Positions 52,447 through 61,131 of a stretch of DNA of 64,000 nt are shown one piece after another (the stretch's first letter is position 1; every line of letters starts with the position of its first letter). Made by a program: the position numbers and the translations under genes. This DNA is from Rhodocyclales bacterium GT-UBC. GTDB taxonomy: Bacteria; Pseudomonadota; Gammaproteobacteria; Burkholderiales; Rhodocyclaceae. The stretch lies in the NCBI GenBank assembly GCA_003583745.1, contig QXPY01000003.1, forward strand, positions 170,052 through 234,051. The letters run 5' to 3'. The notes under the pieces were generated by a model. That model worked only from the letters and a program-made list of their open reading frames with translations, did not search any database and was not told the origin of the DNA.

Positions 52447-52836
52447 ATGGCGAAAAAGCCCGTCATCAAATTCACCGCCAACTTCGAGCGCAATCTCGAA
52501 GAGATCGAACGCTTCCTCACCAACGCAGAAGCACAGCAAGCCTACGATGGTCTGCTCGATGAATTGCTGGAAACGGTGATTCCCAACCTTGAACGCTTCC
52601 CAGGTATGGGCAGGCCGTTCATGCTTCGGCAGCCACGCTCCGTCGAGACCACCAATGCCTTGGCTGCGCTACGCGCAAAGTTGTTGGCGCTGACCACGGA
52701 CCCGGAGGCGCTGCGCGAATACGTGCTCAAGGATTACTTGTTGCTCTACGTGCAGATTGGCGGTGCGATTTATCTGCTGTCGATTCGGCACCAGCGGCAA
52801 CTCTCATTCGACTTTGAAGGGCATTGGGGACGATAA
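52447..52836 (+). CDS. RelE/ParE superfamily toxin
   Basis: 129 residues. The RelE/ParE fold is seen in KFTANFERNLEEIERFL at the start, a conserved ERFPGMGRPF region and the final YVLKDYLLLYVQIGGAIYLLSIRHQRQLSFDF, whose YLLLY.....IYLLSIRHQR strand is typical of ParE. Whether it targets gyrase (ParE) or mRNA on the ribosome (RelE) cannot be decided, although the ending suggests ParE-like. It forms a pair with the antitoxin upstream and probably stabilises the island. Confidence 0.85.
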   Translation: MAKKPVIKFTANFERNLEEIERFLTNAEAQQAYDGLLDELLETVIPNLERFPGMGRPFMLRQPRSVETTNALAALRAKLLALTTDPEALREYVLKDYLLLYVQIGGAIYLLSIRHQRQLSFDFEGHWGR

Positions 52837-52882
52837 GCTAACGCCATAGTACTATCTGTCATACAGGGAGAAAACGACAACA

Positions 52883-55852
52883 ATGAGCTACAGTCCGCAC
52901 CAGCTGGCGTATTTCGCGCATCAACTTACGCGCCGTGCCGCGTCCAATTCCATGGACCGCATGGCCGGTGCGCTGCTGGATGCTCAAGTCGACTTGAACC
53001 CGCACCAGATCGACGCGGCGCTGTTCGCCACCAGCAATCCGCTGTCCAAGGGGGCCATTCTTGCCGATGAGGTCGGCCTTGGAAAAACTATTGAAGCGGG
53101 CTTGCTGATCGCGCAGAAATGGGCCGAGCGCAAGCGGCGCATTCTGGTCATAACCCCAGCCAACCTGCGGAAACAGTGGCATCAAGAATTGGCCGACAAA
53201 TTCGGCATCGCCGCTGGCCTGCTCGAAGCCAAGTCCTACCGGCAAGCCATCAAGGATGGCAACACCAACCCGTTCGACGTTGCAGGCAACGGTGCCACGG
53301 TGCTCATCTGCTCCTATCAGTTCGCGGCAGGCAAAGCCAAGGACGTTCAGTCCGTGCCGTGGGACTTGGTGGTCATCGACGAAGCGCACCGCCTGCGCAA
53401 CGTCTATAAGCCGGAGAACAAGACGGCCCGCATCCTGCGCGATGCGCTCACGCTGCCGCACAAGGTCTTACTGACGGCAACGCCGCTCCAGAATTCTCTG
53501 CTTGAACTGTACGGCCTAGTCAGCTTTGTCGACGAGCGCGTGTTCGGCGATCTGGATAGCTTCCGTGCGCAATTCGGGCAACTCAAGGATGCCGCCAGTT
53601 TCGATACGCTGAAGAATCGAATTGCCCCGATCTGCAAGCGCACGCTGCGTCGACAGGTCGAGGCCTACGTCAAATACACCCGGCGCATTCCGATGCTGCA
53701 AGAGTTTGTGCCCGGTGCTGACGAAACCAAGCTCTACAACTACGTTTCGGAATTCCTGCAACGGCCATCGCTGTACGCGCTGCCCAATAGCCAGCGACAA
53801 CTGATTACCCTTGTTCTGCGCAAGCTGCTGGCGTCTTCGACATTCGCCATTGCCGGGGCGCTGGAAACCCTCATCAAGCGACTCGGCCAGACGCTCGACG
53901 AGAAAGCTGCCACGACTGATCTTACCGACGAACTCGACCAGGACTACGAAGCCCTCGACGAACTGGCGGACGAACTCGATGCCGTCGCCGATGGCAGCAC
54001 CAAGGTATCGACCGCCGCCGAGATCGCCGCAATTCGGGCGGAAGTCGGCGAACTTGAATCATTCCGTAATCTCGCCATTTCCATCACCGAAAACGCCAAG
54101 GGCACGGCATTGCTGCAAGCCCTCAAGGTGGCGTTCAAAAAGCTGGATGAACTTGGCGCGGCGAAGAAGGCAATTGTCTTTACCGAATCCCGCCGCACAC
54201 AGGACTATCTGCTGAAGCTGCTGGCTGGCACCGAACATGGTTCCGGCGTCGTTCTCTTCAACGGTAGCAACAGCGACGCCAAAGCCAAGGAAATCTACGC
54301 CGCGTGGATTGCCAAGCATGCTGGCACTGACCGCGTCACAGGTTCCCGCACTGCCGATACCCGTGCCGCGTTGGTCGATTACTTCCGCGAACAAGGCAGC
54401 ATCATGATTGCCACCGAGGCGGGCGCTGAGGGCATCAACCTCCAGTTCTGCTCGATGGTCATCAACTATGACCTGCCGTGGAACCCGCAGCGTATTGAAC
54501 AGCGTATCGGGCGCTGCCACCGCTACGGCCAGAAGCATGATGTCGTCGTCGTTAACTTCTTGAACCGTGACAACGACGCCGACCGGCGCGTCTATGAACT
54601 GCTCGCGCAGAAGTTCCAGCTATTCGATGGCGTCTTTGGGGCCAGCGATGAAGTACTCGGCGCGGTAGAGTCCGGCGTCGACTTCGAGCGCCGCATTGCA
54701 GAGATTTACCAGACCTGCCGCCACCCCGAGGCCATCCATACCGCCTTTGAGCAACTGCAACTCGATCTAGCCGGCGAAATTTCCGACGCCATGCTCAACG
54801 CTCGCAAGGCGCTGCTGGAAAACTTCGACGAAGACGTGCAGGAGCGGCTGCGCCTGCGCAACATGGATGCCCGTGCCTCGCTCGGCAGGCTGGAACGCCT
54901 GTTGATGCGCTTCACCCGTGCCGCTCTCAACGGGCACGCCAGCTTTGATGAAGACGATACGGGTTTTCAACTCAGCAGCTTGCCCGACGGCGTGCAGGAC
55001 GGAAACGCGACCACGATTCCATTGGGCCGTTACGAACTGCCGCGTCGGAGCGAAGATGCGCACATCTACCGCATGGCACACCCACTCGCGCAGGGCTTAA
55101 TTGACTATGCCCAGCGGGCGACGTTGCCTCCGAGCAAGCTGGTGCTCAACTATGAGGCCTACGGGGCCAAAGTGTCGGTGATTGAAGCCCTGCGAGGTCA
55201 GACTGGCACGCTGATGGTTCAGCATCTGCGCATTCAGTCACTGGGCGCTACTGAAGAACATCTATTGGCAGCCGCCATAGACGCAGGCGGAAACGTCTTC
55301 GATGCCGACGTAACCGACCGCCTGCTAGGCATGCCCGGCCATCCCGTTCCGCTGCCGCGTGTCGACAGTTCTCCCGTTCAGCCATCCCTTTCGGACGACC
55401 TTGCCCCGGCGCAGCAGAACATGCTCGATTTCGCCGCCGCCAATGTGCCGATTCCGCAAGCGCTACAACAACAGATCGACCAGCAGAAGGCTTTAGTGAT
55501 TACCGACCTTGAGTCGCGCAATCTGACGTTCTTCTCGCAGGAAACCGAAAAGCTCGATGCGTGGGCCGATGACCTGAAGGTTGGCCTTGAGCGTGAGATC
55601 AAAGACCTTGACCGGCAAATCAAGGAAGCTCGCACCAAGAGCAAGGGCGCGGCAACGCTGGCCGACAAGCTGAACGCCCAGAAGGAACAGCGCGAGCTTG
55701 AGGGGCAGCGAGACAAGAAGCGGCGCGAGTTGTTCAACCGGCAAGATGAAATACAGGCAAGGCGTGACCAGCTGATTGACGAGCTTGAAAGTCAGCTGGA
55801 CCAGAAGCTATCGCAGCGAACCCTGTTCAGCTGTGAATGGGAGGTGGCATGA
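52883..55852 (+). CDS. SNF2-family helicase/ATPase
   Basis: 989 residues. Helicase lobe 1 has Walker A Lys68 (ADEVGLGKTIEAG), DEAH at 166-169 and the LTATPLQN motif. Lobe 2 shows IVFTESRRTQDYL, ATEAGAEGINLQF and QRIGRCHRYGQ. This is the Rad54/RapA-like SNF2 group common in bacterial defence operons (for example DISARM). The last 150 residues are a long charged coiled coil. There is no nuclease motif of its own. It overlaps the DUF2130 gene by four bases (ATGA) and opens a gene row ending in type III mod and res, so it probably remodels or moves along DNA for these partners. Confidence 0.88.
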   Translation: MSYSPHQLAYFAHQLTRRAASNSMDRMAGALLDAQVDLNPHQIDAALFATSNPLSKGAILADEVGLGKTIEAGLLIAQKWAERKRRILVITPANLRKQWHQELADKFGIAAGLLEAKSYRQAIKDGNTNPFDVAGNGATVLICSYQFAAGKAKDVQSVPWDLVVIDEAHRLRNVYKPENKTARILRDALTLPHKVLLTATPLQNSLLELYGLVSFVDERVFGDLDSFRAQFGQLKDAASFDTLKNRIAPICKRTLRRQVEAYVKYTRRIPMLQEFVPGADETKLYNYVSEFLQRPSLYALPNSQRQLITLVLRKLLASSTFAIAGALETLIKRLGQTLDEKAATTDLTDELDQDYEALDELADELDAVADGSTKVSTAAEIAAIRAEVGELESFRNLAISITENAKGTALLQALKVAFKKLDELGAAKKAIVFTESRRTQDYLLKLLAGTEHGSGVVLFNGSNSDAKAKEIYAAWIAKHAGTDRVTGSRTADTRAALVDYFREQGSIMIATEAGAEGINLQFCSMVINYDLPWNPQRIEQRIGRCHRYGQKHDVVVVNFLNRDNDADRRVYELLAQKFQLFDGVFGASDEVLGAVESGVDFERRIAEIYQTCRHPEAIHTAFEQLQLDLAGEISDAMLNARKALLENFDEDVQERLRLRNMDARASLGRLERLLMRFTRAALNGHASFDEDDTGFQLSSLPDGVQDGNATTIPLGRYELPRRSEDAHIYRMAHPLAQGLIDYAQRATLPPSKLVLNYEAYGAKVSVIEALRGQTGTLMVQHLRIQSLGATEEHLLAAAIDAGGNVFDADVTDRLLGMPGHPVPLPRVDSSPVQPSLSDDLAPAQQNMLDFAAANVPIPQALQQQIDQQKALVITDLESRNLTFFSQETEKLDAWADDLKVGLEREIKDLDRQIKEARTKSKGAATLADKLNAQKEQRELEGQRDKKRRELFNRQDEIQARRDQLIDELESQLDQKLSQRTLFSCEWEVA

Positions 55853-57132
55853 CAGAACCGACAATCATTTGCCCGAACTGCAAGACCGAAATCCGGCTGA
55901 CCGAATCACTGGCGGCTCCGCTGATTGCGGCAACCAGAAAGCAGTTCGAGCAGCAGCTATCGCAGAAGGACGAAGAGATCGCCAAGCGCGAGCAAGGCAT
56001 CCGCGACAAGGAAAAGCAGGTCGCCGAAGCCAAGCGCAATCTTGAGTCACAGGTAGCGGATCAGGTCGCAGCCCAACTCAAAGCCGAACGTTCCCGCGTC
56101 ATCGAGGAAGAATCCAGGAAAGCCAAGCAAGCGGCAGCCAACGAGTTGGACAACAAAGCACGGGAACTGGCCGAGCTTCAGGAAGTGCTCAAGGTCCGCG
56201 ATGCCAAGCTCGCCGAGGCCCAACAGGCACAGGCCGAACTCATCAAGAAGCAGCGTGAACTCGACGATGCCAAGCGCGAACTGGAACTCACCGTTGAAAA
56301 GCGCGTGCAGGAAGGACTCGGCGATGTCCGCGAAAAGGCGAAGCGCGAAGCCGAAGAAGGCCTGAAGCTGAAGGTGATGGAAAAGGACCAGACCATCGCC
56401 TCGATGCAGCAAAAGATCGAAGAACTCAAGCAGAAGGCTGAACAAGGTTCCCAGCAGCTACAGGGCGAAGTTCAGGAACTGGAGCTTGAAAGCCTACTGC
56501 GTGCCAAGTTCCCGTTTGATTCCATCGAGCCTGTCCCCAAGGGCGAATTCGGCGGCGATGTCCTGCAACGCGTGGTCAGCCAGAGCGGCCAGCCGAGTGG
56601 CACGATCCTTTGGGAATCCAAGCGCACCAAGAACTGGAGTGACGGCTGGCTCACGAAGCTGCGCGAAGATCAGCGCACCGCCAAGGCGGAAATCTCCGTC
56701 ATCGTCAGCCACGTGCTGCCGAAAGGGGTTGAGTCCTTCGACGTGGTCGATGGTGTGTGGGTTGCCAGTCCCCGGGCCGCGATTCCGGTGGCAACGGTAC
56801 TGCGCCACACCTTGCTACAGGTCAGCATGGCGCGACAGGTTTCGGAAGGGCAGCAAACCAAGACGGAAATGATTTACCAGTACCTGACCGGACCGCGCTT
56901 CCGGCATCGTGTCGAGGCCATCGTCGAAGCCTTCTCGACCATGCAGGAAGATCTCGACAAGGAACGCAAGGCGATCATGAAGCAGTGGGCCAAGCGCGAG
57001 GAGCAAATCGAGCGCGTGATGGGGGCGACTGTCGGCATGTATGGCGATCTGCAGGGCATCGCTGGCAAGTCGTTGCAGGAGATTGAAGGGCTTGAGTTGA
57101 AGTCCTTGGGCTTCGAAGATGACAAAGCTTAA
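55849..57132 (+). CDS. DUF2130 protein: zinc ribbon, coiled coil, PD-(D/E)xK-like nuclease domain
   Basis: 427 residues, started at the ATG that overlaps the helicase stop (GGGAGGTGGC before it). A half zinc ribbon (Cys8-x-x-Cys11) is followed by a long coiled coil (about 30-215). A globular domain then shows Asp237 (EFGGDVLQ) and, 18 residues on, Glu256-Ser-Lys258 (TILWESKRTKNW), the arrangement of PD-(D/E)xK nucleases. This layout belongs to the DUF2130 family, whose function is not established. Coupled translation with a SNF2 helicase suggests that the pair acts together on DNA. Confidence 0.82.
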   Translation: MTEPTIICPNCKTEIRLTESLAAPLIAATRKQFEQQLSQKDEEIAKREQGIRDKEKQVAEAKRNLESQVADQVAAQLKAERSRVIEEESRKAKQAAANELDNKARELAELQEVLKVRDAKLAEAQQAQAELIKKQRELDDAKRELELTVEKRVQEGLGDVREKAKREAEEGLKLKVMEKDQTIASMQQKIEELKQKAEQGSQQLQGEVQELELESLLRAKFPFDSIEPVPKGEFGGDVLQRVVSQSGQPSGTILWESKRTKNWSDGWLTKLREDQRTAKAEISVIVSHVLPKGVESFDVVDGVWVASPRAAIPVATVLRHTLLQVSMARQVSEGQQTKTEMIYQYLTGPRFRHRVEAIVEAFSTMQEDLDKERKAIMKQWAKREEQIERVMGATVGMYGDLQGIAGKSLQEIEGLELKSLGFEDDKA

Positions 57133-57191
57133 TCGCAGCAAGGCAGCGTTTCACATACAGAGCCGACGACAGGGTTATCAAAGGGGAAGTG

Positions 57192-59474
57192 ATGCTAGAG
57201 CGAATTTCTGAGGTCCAAGGAATAGGACTTCTTAATCAAGCAAATGGGAAACCATTTACCTGCCAAAAGGCGACGTTTATCTATGCCGACAACGGCAGAG
57301 GCAAATCTACGTTGGCAAGTGTTCTCCGATCTGTATCCATTGGGGATACTTCAATCATCTCAAACAGGAAAACGATTGACGGTGCCCTCGCGCCAAAGGT
57401 ATCACTTCAGTTCAATAATGGACAAAAGACTGAATATGAAAACGGAGCATGGACAAAGCTGCACCCGGAGGTCTTGGTCTTCGACGCCGAATTCATTGAG
57501 CGGAACGTCCACTCTGGAGGAACGGTAAGTACCGGGCACCGAAAAAATCTGCTGGAGTTTGCTCTTGGAGAGGCGGCTGTCGCCGCTCGTGCTGGTGTTG
57601 AAACGGCTACAGCGGATGCTAAGTCCGCAGCAGAAAAGGAGCAAGGACTAACCGCACAGCTTTCCGGCCACCATCCAGGGATGGCGCTCGCCCTATTCGA
57701 GAAGCTGCCTGCTGTTGCCGATGCCGATACAAAAATTCAGGACTATCAAAAACGCATTGTTGCCGCTGGGAATGTCGCCACCATTCTAAAAAAGGTAACT
57801 CCCGCAGCCGCCACGATCCCGACGATCAACATCGACAATTTTTTTTCTGTGTTTGCCACATCCCTCAAGGACATACACGCCGATGCGGAAAAACTGGTCA
57901 AAGGACATGTTGCAGCACTGGGGAACAAGTCCGCAGAGGGTTGGCTAAGTCAAGGTCGGCAGTTTGATAACGGCCAGTTCTGCCCGTACTGCGCACAGTC
58001 GACAACCGGGAATCATCTAATTCAGGCCTATCAGACGCATTTCAATGCAGCCTATGGAGACTTGAAAGCGAAGGTTGCTGGTCTGACTAATGCAATTGTG
58101 ATGGGAACATCTGCCAGCGTTGCTGATACATTTTCACAGTCCGTCGCCACTGCCTCTGCCCATGCAGCCGCTTGGGCAGAGCACATACAAGTAACCCCAA
58201 TTGAATTCAATTCGGCGGTTTGCCATGGTGCGCTCAACGACCTACGAACCCTCCTTACCGAGCTTGCCAAAATGAAGCAAGCTTCCCCAACCGATCCGAT
58301 TGGGACGGACAACGACAAGCAGAAAGCGGTCGCATTGTGGGAGCAGGTTGTCGCGCCAATGCAGGCGGCTAACGCAGCCATTATTGGAGTAGCGGCAGCA
58401 ATCAATGCCTACAAAGGGCAATTGGCTTCAGAGAATGTCCAACAGTTGCAGCAGGAGATTGCAAATCTTCAGGCTTCAAAGCGTCGGCACGATCCAAGTG
58501 TCGTGCAGATTTTTAGCCAGTTAGTCACCGCCAGGAGCAATGCCCAGTTGGCGGAAAAGGCAAAAAAGACCGCTCGCGACACACTCGACGCGTTAATGCA
58601 AAAGACTCTCGACCAGTACGAAAAAACCATCAACAGCCTACTGAAGAGTTTTGGCGCTTCGTTCTCTATCAAAGGGATGAATGCGAATTTTCGTGGTGCG
58701 GCTCCGCGTAGCGAATACGGCCTTGAGCTAAGGGGCAAGAGCGTATCCCTAGAAGGCGGTCCGCCATCCTTTGCTACAGCGCTGAGCGAGGGAGATAAAC
58801 GAACGCTTGCGTTCTCGTTTTTTGTTGCCAGCACCATGGCAGATACCAATCTTGGAAAGAAAATTGTCGTCATCGACGATCCAATGTGTAGCTTGGACCT
58901 GAACCGTCGCCATCACACTCGGGTGGTGTTGCGGAAGATGTTCGCGAAGTCAGAGCAACTCATGGTTTTGGCACACGATCCATATTTTCTTCGCGATCTC
59001 AGGGAGTACTTCAAGAAGGAAGACAAGGCTGCACCGATTGCGACCTTCCAGTTGAGCAGAACTGCGGGGGAGTATTCAACGTTTTCCTCTATCGACCTCG
59101 ACGCTGAGTGTGAGTCTGCTTATTTCCGCCATCACCGAATGCTCAACGATTTTGTCGACGGAAAAGGTGGAGACGCAAGATCAATAGCAAAGACAATTCG
59201 CCCGATGCTGGAGGGCTATTTGCATCGCCGGTTTCCGGGGCGGATTCCGAAGGATTTGCTATTTGGGCAGGTTGTTGTCCTCATCCGGGACGCGAAGGCT
59301 CCAAGTCCACTGTGCCATGCACAAACACTGGTGGAAGAGCTGAATGAAATTAATGAATATGCAGGTCAATTCCATCACGACACAAATCCGAGCGCCGATA
59401 CTGTCGTCGTCGTTGAGCCGGAGCTAAAGACGTTTGTCGAGCGTGCCCTGGGTGTTGTTCATCGCGGGGTTTGA
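57192..59474 (+). CDS. Large AAA/ABC-type ATPase with a zinc-hook-like motif (AAA_13 type)
   Basis: 760 residues, begun at the ATG with AAGGGGA before it (a GTG one codon earlier is possible). Walker A contains Lys38 (YADNGRGKST). Long helical arms meet at Cys264-x-x-Cys267 (FCPYCAQS), like a Rad50 zinc hook, and the returning arm leads to Walker B Asp562-Asp563 (VVIDDPMCSLD). The C-terminal 130 residues include RPMLEGYLHRRFPG and a late HH. Architecture recalls RloC/PrrC-type ATPases, but the anticodon-nuclease triad could not be placed with confidence. The gene is more A/T-rich than the helicase and DUF2130 genes and is separated from them by 59 bases, so it may be a later insertion. Confidence 0.75.
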   Translation: MLERISEVQGIGLLNQANGKPFTCQKATFIYADNGRGKSTLASVLRSVSIGDTSIISNRKTIDGALAPKVSLQFNNGQKTEYENGAWTKLHPEVLVFDAEFIERNVHSGGTVSTGHRKNLLEFALGEAAVAARAGVETATADAKSAAEKEQGLTAQLSGHHPGMALALFEKLPAVADADTKIQDYQKRIVAAGNVATILKKVTPAAATIPTINIDNFFSVFATSLKDIHADAEKLVKGHVAALGNKSAEGWLSQGRQFDNGQFCPYCAQSTTGNHLIQAYQTHFNAAYGDLKAKVAGLTNAIVMGTSASVADTFSQSVATASAHAAAWAEHIQVTPIEFNSAVCHGALNDLRTLLTELAKMKQASPTDPIGTDNDKQKAVALWEQVVAPMQAANAAIIGVAAAINAYKGQLASENVQQLQQEIANLQASKRRHDPSVVQIFSQLVTARSNAQLAEKAKKTARDTLDALMQKTLDQYEKTINSLLKSFGASFSIKGMNANFRGAAPRSEYGLELRGKSVSLEGGPPSFATALSEGDKRTLAFSFFVASTMADTNLGKKIVVIDDPMCSLDLNRRHHTRVVLRKMFAKSEQLMVLAHDPYFLRDLREYFKKEDKAAPIATFQLSRTAGEYSTFSSIDLDAECESAYFRHHRMLNDFVDGKGGDARSIAKTIRPMLEGYLHRRFPGRIPKDLLFGQVVVLIRDAKAPSPLCHAQTLVEELNEINEYAGQFHHDTNPSADTVVVVEPELKTFVERALGVVHRGV

Positions 59475-59481
59475 AAGTCGA

Positions 59482-61131
59482 ATGAAAAATACAAAACTAG
59501 AACTGACATGGATTGGCAAGGACGCGCGACCGAAGCTGGAGCCGCGCATTTTGTTGGGCGATCCGGAGAAGAGCTATCACGCGAAGCACCGTGTCACCAG
59601 CGCCGACATTTTCGATAACCAGCTGATCTTCGGTGACAACCTGTTAGCGTTGAAGGCCTTGGAGCAGGATTACTCGGGCAAGGTGAAATGCGTCTTTATT
59701 GACCCGCCATACAATACTGGGAGCGCATTCACGCATTACGACGATGGAGTGGAGCATTCGATCTGGTTGTCATTGATTCGGGACCGGTTAGAGATCATTC
59801 GACGCCTGTTGTCCGAAGATGGCTCGCTGTGGATCACTATCGACGACAACGAGGCCCATTACCTCAAAGTCCTATGTGACGAGATATTTGGGCGTTCAAA
59901 TTTTGTGGCGACCTTTGCGTGGGAAAAGGACAAAGGCCGTCGGAACGATACGGATATTTCGAGCGCTCACGACCATGTCTTGTTGTACGCCAAGAATCGC
60001 GACATATGGCGAAAGATTCGAAATCCCCTACCAAGAACGGACGCGCAAAAAGCCAGGTATAGAAATCCAGACAATGACCCTCGTGGCCCGTGGTTGCAGG
60101 GCGACAATGGAACAGCGAAAAGTGGCAGTGAAGGGGCCCGGTTTCCAATTACCTTGCCGTCGGGGCGCGTTGTTGTTCCCCCTTCGGGAAATTATTGGCG
60201 ATTTTCCGTCACGAACTTTGAGCAGGCGCGAGCAGAAGGGCGAGTTTATTTCGGTGCAAACGGAGACGGACTGCCCATTATCAAACGCTATATCTCAGAA
60301 GTTCAGGACGGAGTTGTCCCTAGAACTTGGTGGCCTGCTGAAGAAGCTGGAAGCAACCAATCAGCCAAACGTGACCATTTGAGAAAGTTGTTGCCAGACA
60401 TCGAACCATTCGCAACGCCGAAGCCAGAAGAGTTATTGAAGTTGGCTTTGCAGATTTCCACGAATCCCGGCGACCTCGTCCTTGACTCGTTCGCAGGCTC
60501 CGGCACCACTGGTGCAGTCGCCCACAAGATGGGTCGCCGCTGGATCATGGTCGAGTTGGGCGAGCACTGCCACACGCACATCATTCCGCGCCTGAAGAAG
60601 GTCATCAATGGCGAGGACCAAGGCGGAATCAGCGAGGCCGTGAATTGGAAAGGCGGCGGCGGCTTCCGCTACTACCGCCTTGCTCCCAGCCTGTTGCAGC
60701 AAGACCGTTGGGGCCAGTGGGTCATCAACAAGGACTACAACGCGGAAATGCTGGCGGCAGCGATCTGCAAGCTGGAAGGTTTCACCTATGCCCCCAGCGA
60801 CGCGCACTATTGGCAGCACGGCAAGAGCACCGAAAACGACTTCATCTACGTCACCACGCAAAGCCTGACGCCGGAGCAGTTGCAGGCCTTGAGCGATGAA
60901 GTCGGCGAAGGGCGCAGTCTGCTGGTCTGCTGCTCGGCATTCCGGGGCGATGCGAATCGTTACCCCAACCTCACCGTCAAGAAGATTCCCAAGATGGTCT
61001 TGTCCCGCTGTGAGTGGGGGCACGACGATTACAGCCTGAACGTCGAGAACCTGCCACAGGCCCCTAAGCCGCAAACAGCACCACAACAAAGCAGCCTCTT
61101 TGCAGGCGACGATGCAGGGAGCGAAGCATGA
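59482..61131 (+). CDS. mod: Type III restriction-modification DNA methyltransferase
   Basis: 549 residues from the ATG at 59482, seven bases after the AAA gene. Motif order is that of beta-class N6-adenine enzymes: DPPYNTG (74-80) comes first, then a target-recognition region, then the SAM motif DSFAGSGTTG (335-344). The target region (about 100-330) is clearly A/T-rich compared with the last third of the gene, typical of a swapped recognition domain. Mod recognises and methylates one strand of an asymmetric site, and together with Res it cuts unmodified DNA. It overlaps res by four bases (ATGA). Confidence 0.92.
   Translation: MKNTKLELTWIGKDARPKLEPRILLGDPEKSYHAKHRVTSADIFDNQLIFGDNLLALKALEQDYSGKVKCVFIDPPYNTGSAFTHYDDGVEHSIWLSLIRDRLEIIRRLLSEDGSLWITIDDNEAHYLKVLCDEIFGRSNFVATFAWEKDKGRRNDTDISSAHDHVLLYAKNRDIWRKIRNPLPRTDAQKARYRNPDNDPRGPWLQGDNGTAKSGSEGARFPITLPSGRVVVPPSGNYWRFSVTNFEQARAEGRVYFGANGDGLPIIKRYISEVQDGVVPRTWWPAEEAGSNQSAKRDHLRKLLPDIEPFATPKPEELLKLALQISTNPGDLVLDSFAGSGTTGAVAHKMGRRWIMVELGEHCHTHIIPRLKKVINGEDQGGISEAVNWKGGGGFRYYRLAPSLLQQDRWGQWVINKDYNAEMLAAAICKLEGFTYAPSDAHYWQHGKSTENDFIYVTTQSLTPEQLQALSDEVGEGRSLLVCCSAFRGDANRYPNLTVKKIPKMVLSRCEWGHDDYSLNVENLPQAPKPQTAPQQSSLFAGDDAGSEA

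Noticed and set aside
57192..59474. Naming the AAA protein RloC or PrrC
   Set aside because: The ATPase and zinc-hook layout fit, but the catalytic Arg-Glu-His spacing of the anticodon nuclease could not be reproduced.
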